The notes beneath the pieces were generated by a model. That model saw only the letters and a program-made list of their open reading frames with translations. It did not search any database and was not told the origin of the DNA. From the NCBI RefSeq assembly GCF_016937655.1, contig NZ_JAFHKL010000015.1, positions 53,979 to 117,978 of the forward strand: 64,000 bases of DNA, given 5' to 3'. The position numbers and the translations under genes were made by a program. This document shows positions 33,592-41,700 of this stretch, piece after piece. Numbering within the stretch: the stretch's first letter is position 1; each line of letters starts with the position of its first letter. This DNA is from Chromobacterium alkanivorans (GTDB taxonomy: Bacteria > Pseudomonadota > Gammaproteobacteria > Burkholderiales > Chromobacteriaceae).

Positions 33592-34041
33592 ATGCAACAT
33601 CCTCAAAACTTTCCCCGTCGCCGCCGTTACAAGCTGGCCTCCCTAGAACAACAGGAAGCGCTGCTGCCCTTCGTCCGCTTCTGCCCCGGCCGTACCTATG
33701 CGCATTACTGGCAGATGCCCGCGCCCAGCAAGGACTACCCCGCCGACAACGCCTACGGCCGCGAATGCGCGGCTCACCTGCTGCAATGGCTGAAGGACAA
33801 TCGGGAATACGTCGGCAAAGGCCTGCTCAGCCGCGTCGCCCGCGACATCGATTTTGACGACCGCGATGGACGCGGCCAGTGGATGGGTTTCTTCAACTAT
33901 CTGGAAATCATCATGCTGCTGGGCGCGGACCGGGTCCGCGTCTACCGCCATGTCGATAGCCAACACCAGCTCTACCTGGCGTTGGGACAACGGCTCAAGC
34001 TGGAAGGGCGCTTCCGCCGCATCCGCTTGCGCAATCGCTGA
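33592..34041 (+). CDS. Uncharacterised 149-aa protein
   Basis: I do not recognise this family. The protein starts MQHPQNFPRRRRYKLASLEQ and has an Arg-rich N-terminus, aromatic-rich middle (YAHYWQMPAPSKDY, QWMGFFNYLEIIMLLGADR) and a basic C-terminus ending IRLRNR. No signal peptide or TM helix. AGGAG lies eight bases before the ATG at 33592, which decides this start over a longer frame that would run through the structured leader. Positive charge would suit nucleic-acid binding, but this is a guess. The surroundings (R1 repeats upstream, hairpin array downstream) mark an accessory locus. Confidence 0.7.
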   Translation: MQHPQNFPRRRRYKLASLEQQEALLPFVRFCPGRTYAHYWQMPAPSKDYPADNAYGRECAAHLLQWLKDNREYVGKGLLSRVARDIDFDDRDGRGQWMGFFNYLEIIMLLGADRVRVYRHVDSQHQLYLALGQRLKLEGRFRRIRLRNR

Positions 34042-34048
34042 CCTCGGC

Positions 34049-34600
34049 TGGTGGGTATCGCTGCGCTCCACCCACCCTACGGTGGATGATCTTGTAGGGT
34101 GGGAGGAGCCGCAGGCGATACCCACCAAACCCCGCTGCCAAGGCCCAAGCATAGATCCCATCGCGTTTCCGCGTGGGTATCGCTGTGCTCGACCGCACCC
34201 TGCGGCAGGCGGATTGGTAGGGTGGGAGGAGCCGTAGGCGATACCCACCAAACCCCGCTACCAAACTCGGCCATCGAATACCCATCAATCCCGCCACGTT
34301 TCCGCGTGGGTATCGCTGCGCTCCACCCACCCTACGGCGGGAGATTTGTAGGGTGGGAGGAGCCGCAGGCGATACCCACCAAACCCCGCCATCAAACTCG
34401 GCCATCGAATACCCATCAATCCCGCCACGTTTCCGCGTGGGTATCGCTACGCTCCACCCACCCTACGGCAGGCGGATTGGTAGGGTGGGAGGAGCCGTAG
34501 GCGATACCCACCAAACCCCGCCATCGAGACCCAAAGATCAATCCCGCCACATGTCCGCGTGGGTATCGCTACGTTTCATCTACCCTGCGGAGGCCTCCCT
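34049..34600. repeat. Tandem array of palindromic units (five, last partial)
   Basis: Five head-to-tail units starting near 34051, 34171, 34304, 34435 and 34557 (period ~121-133 bp). Each full unit has a left arm GTGGGTATCGCTGCGCTCC-ACCCACCCTAC and a right arm GTAGGGTGGGAGGAGCCG-CAGGCGATACCCAC, which are imperfect reverse complements and would form a long hairpin; a ~45-bp linker with CCATCGAATACCCATCAATC joins units. The last unit keeps only the left arm. It fills the gap between the unknown gene and the converging ArsR gene. Frames through it are repeat artefacts. Confidence 0.88.
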
Positions 34601-34621
34601 GATCCGTGCGGTTAAACCGTC

Positions 34622-35341
34622 TCAATCTCCCCGCAACTGCTCGCTGCCCACGCCGCACTCCTGCTTCAGGAAAGCGTAGCCGGCCGGCGTGATCCGCAAG
34701 GCGCGGCTGTCGCTGCGGCGCTCGGTCAGGCCGCGCTGCAAAAAGGCCTGGCACAGGGCCGCGCCCAGGCTGCCGGCGATGTGGTCGCGGCGCTCGCTCC
34801 AGTCCAGGCAAGCGCGCGCCAGCGGCCGGCGCGGGCGGGCGATGCCGGCCAGTTGAATGTCCAGCCGCGCCGCCAGCCAGTCCGCGCCGGCCGGCGTCAC
34901 CGCGAACTCGCGCTCTTCAAGCCGTTGCAGCAGTTGCTGCTGTTGCAGGAAGTCGGCGACGGTGATGCCCAGCCGGCCGGCGAGGTGGTCGTAGCAGCTG
35001 CGCGCCAGGCGGATGTCGGCGTTGCCCTTGGGGCGCACCGCGCTCCGGCTTTCGCCGGCGGCGGCGGACAGCGCTTCCAGCGCGTGGGCGATGGCCGGGC
35101 TGGCCAGGCCGTAATAGCGGTGGCGGCCGCGCTGTTCCACCCGCACCGCCTGGCCGTGCAGCAGCTTGGCCAGATGGTTGCTGGCCGCTTGCGGCGACAG
35201 GCCGGCGGCCTGGGCCAGGTCGCTGGCCGGGTAGAGGCGGCCGTCTTGCAACAGCAGCAGCATCAGCGCGCGGCCGGGGTCGGCCAGCAGGCTGGCCAGG
35301 CGGCTGATGTCGGGTATGCGGTCGTGCGGGGTGGCAAGCAT
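34622..35341 (-). CDS. ArsR family HTH regulator
   Basis: A 239-aa regulator: N-terminal winged helix-turn-helix with SRLASLLADPGRALMLLLLQ, DLAQAAGLSPQAASNHLAKL (recognition helix) and the wing VEQRGRHRYYGLA, followed by a ~130-aa C-terminal domain with a second HTH-like region. No CxC metal-binding site is seen, so metal sensing is unlikely. Divergent from the DUF6058-P450-ABM genes with an 80-bp gap that must hold both promoters, which suggests it controls them. SD GAGG precedes the ATG. Confidence 0.88.
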   Translation of the reverse strand: MLATPHDRIPDISRLASLLADPGRALMLLLLQDGRLYPASDLAQAAGLSPQAASNHLAKLLHGQAVRVEQRGRHRYYGLASPAIAHALEALSAAAGESRSAVRPKGNADIRLARSCYDHLAGRLGITVADFLQQQQLLQRLEEREFAVTPAGADWLAARLDIQLAGIARPRRPLARACLDWSERRDHIAGSLGAALCQAFLQRGLTERRSDSRALRITPAGYAFLKQECGVGSEQLRGD

Positions 35342-35421
35342 GGTTCATCCTCGGCTGAAACTTTGGCGGATGCCGCCGGCTACGATAAACCCATCGTCAA
35401 GTTGGAACAAGGAGAGCTGGA

Positions 35422-36048
35422 ATGGAGGATTTGCTGGGCTATCTGCATAGCCATTTTCTGAGTGAGCCGGCCTTGCTGGCGCGCAGCGGCGTGAGCCTGG
35501 AAACCTTGCGCGGCTGGCAGCAGGCCGGCGCGGCGCCGTGGCCCTCGTACCGGCTGGCGCTGGCCGGCGAGGCCGTGTCCTGCATGGGCGCGGCGGCGCT
35601 GAGCGCGGAGTCGGCCTGGTATCCGCGGGGCATGCTGTGCTGGCTGGGTCAGGCGCTGGCTTGGGACGGCGATCCGGAGCGTCTGCGCGCCGGCTTTGAG
35701 CGGGAGTGGCGCGCGGGGCTGGCGGCGCTGGAGCTGTCTCCCGCCGAGGCGGAGTTGGACCTGGCGGCGGCGTGGCGGGATTTCCTGGCCGGCGGCTACG
35801 GGGTGTGCACCTGCGACGGCTTGCCGGCGCAGATCGCGCAGAAGGAGGCGCTGGTGTCCTTGATCGACGCGCTGACCGAGCGCCAGAGCCGGTCCGGGCT
35901 GGAGCCGGCGCAGCGTGAGCGACTGGCGCGGGCTGTGGCTTGGCTGGACGCGGTGGCGGCGCCGTTTGCGCCGCATGAGCGGGCAGCCAGTTCGCGCGCC
36001 CGCTGCGTCGAGTTGACGCGGCGGCTTTACCTGACGGAGGCGGCATGA
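35422..36048 (+). CDS. DUF6058-type natural product biosynthesis protein
   Basis: A 208-aa soluble protein that starts MEDLLGYLHSHFLSEPALLA, an HTH-like opening segment, and has Cys-containing GGYGVCTCDG and a QIAQKEALVSLIDALTE segment. I recall this pattern from DUF6058 proteins, which accompany P450 and ABM genes in small biosynthetic loci; this match is from memory. SD GGAG seven bases upstream. ATGA overlap with the P450 gene. Enzymatic role unknown. Confidence 0.65.
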   Translation: MEDLLGYLHSHFLSEPALLARSGVSLETLRGWQQAGAAPWPSYRLALAGEAVSCMGAAALSAESAWYPRGMLCWLGQALAWDGDPERLRAGFEREWRAGLAALELSPAEAELDLAAAWRDFLAGGYGVCTCDGLPAQIAQKEALVSLIDALTERQSRSGLEPAQRERLARAVAWLDAVAAPFAPHERAASSRARCVELTRRLYLTEAA

Positions 36049-37151
36049 GCGCTTGGCCCTCGGACCCGCTGGCGGCGGTGGTCCACGCCCACCCTTATCC
36101 CTATTACCAGGATTTGGCGCGGCGGCGGCCGCTGTATTTTGACGCTGGGTTGGGCCTGTGGGTGGCCGCAGGCCACGCGGCGGCGCAGGCGGTGTTGGCC
36201 TCGGCGGCATGCCGGGTGCGGCCGCTGGAGCAGCCCGCGCCGCCACCGCTGGGCGATGGCGGCTTGGCGCAGACTTTCTGTCTGTGGGTGCGGATGAGTG
36301 AGGCGCCGCGCCATCCGGCGCTGAAGGCGGCCTTGAACCACGCCTTGGCGACGGTGGCGGGCGCGGAGGCCGGGCGCTTGGCTGAAAGCCTGGCGCGGGA
36401 CTGGTTGGCGCGCGAGCCGCTGAGCGGCGGCTTGCTGGACCGGATGGCGCAGGGCCTGCCGGTGCTGACGCTGGCCGGCTTGCTGGGGCTGGAGGTGGAA
36501 GATGCGCCGGCGCTGGTGGCGGAGGTGGCGGCCCTGGCGCAAGCGCTGGCGGCGGATGCCGACGCCAAGGCGCTGGCGCGAGGGGAAGCGGCTTTGGAGG
36601 CCTTGCGGGCGCGGGTCGGCGTGGCCTTGCCGCGGGCCGGCGGCCTATTGGCTGCGCTGCGGCATGCACTGGAGCCGGACGAGGCGGCGCTGACGGCGAA
36701 TGTGATCGGTCTGTTGTTTCAAAGCCTGGACGCCGGCGCCGGTCTGTTCGCCGCCGCGGTCTGGCATCAGGCCCAGGGCCGGCCGCTGGCGACGGGCGCG
36801 GCGGCGGAATGGGACTGGCTGGCGCTGCATGATCCGGTCTTGCACAACACTCGCCGTTTCGCCGCGATGGACTGGCGTCACGGCGGCCAGACGGTGCCGG
36901 CCGGCGCTTCGATCTTGGTGGTGCTGGCCGCGGCGGCTTTGGACCCGGCCGGGCCGGGCGAGGCCTTGATGTTCGGCGCTGGCCGGCATGCCTGTCCGGG
37001 TCAGGCGCTGGCGCTGGAGATCGCCCGCGGCGGCCTGGCGGCCTTGGCGGCGGCGCGGCCGGATTGGCAAGTTTTGACGGCGGCGGCGCGTTTTCGTCGG
37101 CTGCCCAACGCGCGGGAGCGCATCTATGGCGATAAAGGGAGAGCGGAATGA
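36045..37151 (+). CDS. Atypical cytochrome P450
   Basis: A 368-aa soluble P450. The haem-thiolate loop FGAGRHACPGQALALEIA is complete, with C317 as the iron ligand. The I-helix reads LLFQSLDAGAGLFAAA instead of the common AGxxT, so oxygen activation may differ. The K-helix segment AAEWDWLALHDPVLHNTRR has E but W where the Arg of ExxR is expected. The enzyme is slightly short for the family (~400 aa). It overlaps both its neighbours by four bases (ATGA), so the three proteins are made together. It is not a pseudogene: the frame is intact and codon use is normal. Confidence 0.85.
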   Translation: MSAWPSDPLAAVVHAHPYPYYQDLARRRPLYFDAGLGLWVAAGHAAAQAVLASAACRVRPLEQPAPPPLGDGGLAQTFCLWVRMSEAPRHPALKAALNHALATVAGAEAGRLAESLARDWLAREPLSGGLLDRMAQGLPVLTLAGLLGLEVEDAPALVAEVAALAQALAADADAKALARGEAALEALRARVGVALPRAGGLLAALRHALEPDEAALTANVIGLLFQSLDAGAGLFAAAVWHQAQGRPLATGAAAEWDWLALHDPVLHNTRRFAAMDWRHGGQTVPAGASILVVLAAAALDPAGPGEALMFGAGRHACPGQALALEIARGGLAALAAARPDWQVLTAAARFRRLPNARERIYGDKGRAE

Positions 37152-37471
37152 TTGCGGTGATTTTCGAGGTGGAGCTGGCCGAGGGCGGCCGGGACGGCTA
37201 TCTGGGCTGGGCCGAGCGTTTGGGGCGGGAGCTGGCGACGGCGGACGGTTTCTTGTCCATCGAGCGCTTTGTCAGCCTGAACCGGCCGGACAAGATGCTG
37301 TCCTTGTCGTTCTGGCGCGATGAAGAGTCGGTGACGGCCTGGCGGCGGCTGGAGCCGCACCGCGCGGCGCAGCGGCAGGGCCGGGAGGCCTTGTTCGCCG
37401 ATTACCGGCTGCGGGTGGCGGCGGTGTTGCGGGATTATGGGATGTTCGAGCGGGAACAGGTCCCCGATTAA
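37148..37471 (+). CDS. ABM family monooxygenase-like protein
   Basis: A 107-aa ferredoxin-like dimeric alpha/beta protein of the antibiotic biosynthesis monooxygenase family: AVIFEVELAEGGRDGYLG, FLSIERFVSLNRPDKMLSLS and FWRDEESVTAWRRLEPHRAA. These proteins act as cofactor-free oxygenases or haem oxygenase-like enzymes. ATGA overlap with the P450. Its stop codon coincides with the beginning of an R3 palindromic repeat. Confidence 0.87.
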   Translation: MIAVIFEVELAEGGRDGYLGWAERLGRELATADGFLSIERFVSLNRPDKMLSLSFWRDEESVTAWRRLEPHRAAQRQGREALFADYRLRVAAVLRDYGMFEREQVPD

Positions 37472-37586
37472 AAGCAGCGAACAAAAACCCTGATGCTGCG
37501 TTGCGCCGACTTGCCGTACTAGATGTACTGTCTGCGTCGGCGCGCCTTGCCTCAGACGCGGAGCTGATTTTTGATCGCAGCTTTTT
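37470..37586. repeat. R3 palindromic repeat, likely bidirectional terminator
   Basis: A 117-bp imperfect palindrome between two converging genes. Left end AAAAGCAGCGAACAAAAA and the complement of the right end AAAAGCTGCGATCAAAAA match at 16 of 18 positions. Inner arms (TGCGTTGCGCCGAC against TCGGCGCGCC) also pair, around GTACTAGATGTAC. The ends run into A/T tracts that would give T-runs in both directions. Both stop codons (ABM 37469-37471 and rsmJ 37585-37587) lie at its edges. Confidence 0.8.
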
Positions 37587-38358
37587 AAGAGTGGAGCGCC
37601 TTGATCACGTAAAGATCAAAGCGGGTGGACTTGCCGTCCAGCACCGCGGACGGCTTCACGCCCTCGATGGCCGCGCCCAGCCGCGGCCGTTTCACCACCA
37701 CGCGGTTCTTGGCCGCGGCGATGGCGGCTTGCAGCAGCGCGGCGCTGTCCAGGTCGTCGCCTATCACCTGCTGGAAGGCCTGCATGTCCTTCTTGGCGGC
37801 GGCGCTTTTCTTGTCGGTGTCCGGGAACATCGGATCGACGAAGACCACGTCCGGACGCTCGGCCTCGCTCAGCGAGGCCAGCCAGGCGATGGAGCTGGCG
37901 TGCACCAGATGCATGCGCGCGGCGATGTCGGCGGTGTCCGGGTGGCCGGCGGCGCGTTCCAGCGCGTCGGCCAGCAGCGCGGCGGCCACCGGCGAGCGCT
38001 CCACCAGGGTGACGCGGCAGCCCAGGCCGGCCAGCACGAAGCTGTCGCGGCCCAGTCCGGCGGTGGCGTCCACCACATAGGGCAGTTCCTTGGCGCCTTT
38101 CAGGCCTATGGCCTTGGCCACCGGCTGGCCGCGGCCGCCGCCCTGTTCGCGGCGATGCTTGGCCGCTCCCTCGACGAATTCCGCGTAAACCGCGCCGTGC
38201 TTGCCGGTGGTCAGCAGTTCCAGCCGTTCCGCGCCCAGTTCCAGCCAATAGCCTTGCTCCGGCCTTTGCTCCAGCAGCGGCAAAGCGAAGCGCTGGCTCA
38301 GCAGGCGGGCGGCGTCCAGGCGGTCGGGACGGGCGCAGTACAGCGGGGTGGCGGGCAT
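37585..38358 (-). CDS. rsmJ: 16S rRNA m2G1516 methyltransferase RsmJ
   Basis: A 257-aa SAM-dependent rRNA methyltransferase of the RsmJ (YhiQ) family, which makes N2-methylguanosine at 16S position 1516. Motifs: VVDATAGLGRDSFVLAGLG (SAM site), VTLVERSPVAAALLADAL, PDVVFVDPMFPDTDKKSAA (catalytic DPMFP region) and VVVKRPRLGAAIEG. Start at 38358 is supported by GAGG upstream; the longer frame is not needed. Single gene with an R3 repeat at its end. Confidence 0.94.
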   Translation of the reverse strand: MPATPLYCARPDRLDAARLLSQRFALPLLEQRPEQGYWLELGAERLELLTTGKHGAVYAEFVEGAAKHRREQGGGRGQPVAKAIGLKGAKELPYVVDATAGLGRDSFVLAGLGCRVTLVERSPVAAALLADALERAAGHPDTADIAARMHLVHASSIAWLASLSEAERPDVVFVDPMFPDTDKKSAAAKKDMQAFQQVIGDDLDSAALLQAAIAAAKNRVVVKRPRLGAAIEGVKPSAVLDGKSTRFDLYVIKALHS

Positions 38359-38718
38359 GGCAAATCCTCGGATGGGCGAACGGCGGACGAACGATACGGG
38401 ATGGCGTGGGCGAGGGCAAGCCGGAGCTTGCTTTATATGTTGAACAAATATCACGCGTGCTACGTATTTGCACTTAGCTTACTTCGCGTGAGGAACAACT
38501 ATTTTTTAAAGAGGGGCTTCTTCGCCGCGTTTGACAGCTTTTGTCAGTTTTTCGGCTGCCTGGTTTGTTAAGTTGTCGCGGCTAGTTTTAATTTGGAATT
38601 ATTTTATTGTCATTTCTTTTTGCTTTGATACAGGTTCTAATCCGCTGAGCAGCTTTTGGAATGCAGTCGCGGGCGGGGTTCGACCAGTGCTTTAAGCCGA
38701 AATGATCGGGAGAGCGTG
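38359..38718. promoter_or_regulatory. AT-rich control region upstream of surface-protein operon
   Basis: 360 bp between rsmJ and the giant gene, much lower in GC than the rest of the window. It includes a TTGACA at 38529, a TGAC/GTCA small hairpin with a T-run directly after, and long A/T stretches up to 38640. I expect the main promoter of the 38.7-50.8 kb operon here, possibly under silencing-type control, but no clear -35/-10 pair can be fixed. A GGGAG precedes the ATG at 38719. Confidence 0.5.
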
Positions 38719-41700
38719 ATGAGTTGGTGGAAATCAGCGGGGCAATCGCAAGGCAGTGACAAGAAGACACCGGCTCTCAAGCGTTCTCGCCTGTTGTTGC
38801 AGGCTCTGGAGCCCAGGTTGATGTTCGACGGCGCGGCGGCCGTGACGGCCGCCGCCGCCTCGGCGCACGCGGACGCGCCGCTGCCGGCGGAGCGTCCGGC
38901 CCCGGCGGAGGCGCCGCGGTCCGTCGCGGTGGAGCGCTTGGCGGAGAAGGTGGCCGCGGCGCTGGCGCCGGCAGCGCCGCCCAAGCAGGTGGTGTTCGTC
39001 GAGTCCAACGTCGCCAATTACCAAAGCCTGCTGGCGCAAATGCCGGCCGGCATGGAGGTGGTGATGCTCAACGCCGGCAAGGACGGCCTGAGCCAGATCG
39101 CCGAATGGGCCAAAACCCATCACGGCTACGCCGCCATCCACATCATTTCCCACGGTCAGAGCGGGGATCTGATGCTGGGCAGCATGGAGTTGACCACCGC
39201 CAAGCTGGACAGCCGCCAGGCGGATCTGAAACTCGTAGGCCAATCGCTGACGGCCAACGGCGACATTTTGCTGTACGGCTGCGACATAGGCGCCGGCAGC
39301 AGCGGCGCCGCCTTCGTCAGCGCGCTGGCCCGCTATACCCAGGCCGATGTGGCGGCGTCCACCGACGCCACCGGCGCGGCGCGGCTGGGCGGCGATTGGA
39401 CGCTGGAGCGCAACAGCGGCCAAATCGACGTGGCTGGCTTGCACTTCTCTTACGACGCGCTGCTGGCGCGGCCGGTGACGGGCACTACCGACTTTACTTC
39501 CAAGGATGGCTACTCTTACAACCCTTCCGGCAGCGTGGTGAACGCCAGTGACGTTCTCGCCTGGGATTTCACGCTGCAACTGGGTGCCACCAATAACGGC
39601 GGCCAGACGATCATTGTCGAAAAAGTCGGTTCGGTGACCACGGAAACGGTGGACGGCTACAGCGACGGCACCATCCCCATCTCCTATTTCAGCGTCAAGT
39701 CCAATGACAACAGCCGCTTCACGCTGAATTCCATCGGCGTGGTGCTGAACGGCTACGATTCCGGCACCACCGGCGGCAATCTGCAGCTGGTCGGCTATAT
39801 CAACGGCACCGCGGTCAGCGGCGCGACGCTGACGCTGAATGTGGGCGATGCCTTGCAGGGCAGCGGCGGCCTGGTGACCTTCACGGTGTCCGGCAACAGC
39901 GCTTTCCAGGGCATCGATTCCTTCCGGGTGCTGGCGGCCAACGGTCATACGGTGACCGGCATGATAGGCATAGGTGCCATCAACGCCATCAATTTCGGTT
40001 TCGCGCCGACGCTGACCGCCAGCGGCGGTTCCAGCGCTTACAGCAGCGGCACCGGCACTGCGGTGACGGTGGACAGCGGCATTACCCTGTCCGACTCCGA
40101 CAGCAGCACCCAGGCCAGCGCCACCGTGTCCATCACCGGCAACTTCCACAGCGGCGAGGACGTGCTGGCCTTCACCAACAACGGCAGCACCATGGGCAAC
40201 ATCAGCGCCAGCTACAACAGCGGCACCGGGGTGCTGACGCTGACCTCCAGCGGCGCCACAGCCACGCTGGCGCAATGGCAGGCCGCCTTGCGCGCGGTCA
40301 CCTATTCCGACAGCTCGCTGTCGCCCAACACCAGCTCCCGCACCATCAGCTTCGCCATCAACGACGGCGCGATCAACAGCAGCGCGGTGACCAAGACGGT
40401 GACGGTGGCGGCGGATTCCGCGCCGGTGATAGGCAATCTCAACGGCGACAACCCCACCTTCACCGAGAAGGGCGGCGCGGTGAAACTGGACGTGGGCACC
40501 GCGGTCACGGTGACGGACAGCGATACCCCCAACTTCAACAGCGGCAACCTGACCGTGCACATTTCCGCCAACGGCCAGAGCGGCCAGGATGTGCTGGGCG
40601 TGGACACCAGCGGCACGGTGTCCTTGTCCAGCGGCACCAGCGTGGGCAGCGTGGTGACGGTGGGCGGGGTGAGCATAGGCGTGATCGCCAGCAACGGCGA
40701 CGGCGTCAGCGGCCATGATCTGATCGTCACCTTCAACAGCAACGCCATTCCGTCGCGGGTGGCCACGCTGCTGGCGGCGCTGACATACAACAACACCAGC
40801 AACGATCCCAACACCGCTACCCGCACCATCAATGTCAGCGTCAACGACGGCCGCGGCGGCACCGGTTCCAGCAATGTGACGGTGGCGGTGGCGGCGGTCA
40901 ACGACGCGCCCACCGGCAGCGCCACCGCCGGCAATCCCACCTTCACGATGGGCGGCTCCGCGGTATCGGTGTTCAGCGGCGCCAGCGTCAGCGCCGTCGA
41001 ATCCAGCCAGAGCGTGATTCTGCTGACGCTGACCGTGTCCGGCCTGCAAGACGGCAGCAATGAAATCCTGTCCATAGACGGCAGCAATGTGGCGCTGACC
41101 AACGGCAACTCGGTCACCACCAGCGGCAACGGCCTGAGCGTCACCGTCTCGGTTTCCGGCGGCACCGCCACCGTGTCCATCAGCAGCAGCGGCATCTCCG
41201 CCAGCACCGCCGGCAGCGTGATCAACGGCATCACCTATCGCGACAGCAGCGGCAGTCCCTCCATCGGCAACCGGGTGGTGACGCTGACCGGCGTCAAGGA
41301 CGACGGCGGCACCAGCAACGGCGGCGTGGACACCACCACGCTGGCCGTGGCCTCCACCGTCAGCGTGGCGGTGGTGCCGGTGGTCACCACCAGCGGCGGC
41401 AGCGCGGCCTTCACCGCCGGCGACAACACGAGTTCCACCCCGGTGGCGGTGGACTCCGGCATCACGGTGAGCAATAACGCCGGCCCCACGCTGGCCAGCG
41501 CCACGGTGTCCATCACCGGCAATTTCCAGAGCGGGCAGGATGTGCTGGCCTTCACCAACGACGGCAGCACCATGGGCAACATCACCGCCAGCTACAACGC
41601 CGGCACCGGGGTGCTGACGCTGACCTCCAGCGGCGGCAGCGCCACGCTGGCGCAATGGCAGGCGGCCTTGCGCTCGGTCACTTACACCGACAGCGCGGTG

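Noticed and set aside
34049..34600. Tandem units as a CRISPR array
   Set aside because: Units are over 120 bp, internally palindromic, and the linkers are repeated rather than unique spacers; no cas genes.
36045..37151. P450 as a pseudogene because ExxR is lost
   Set aside because: The frame is intact, the haem loop is perfect and both neighbours are translationally coupled, so an atypical active enzyme is more likely.
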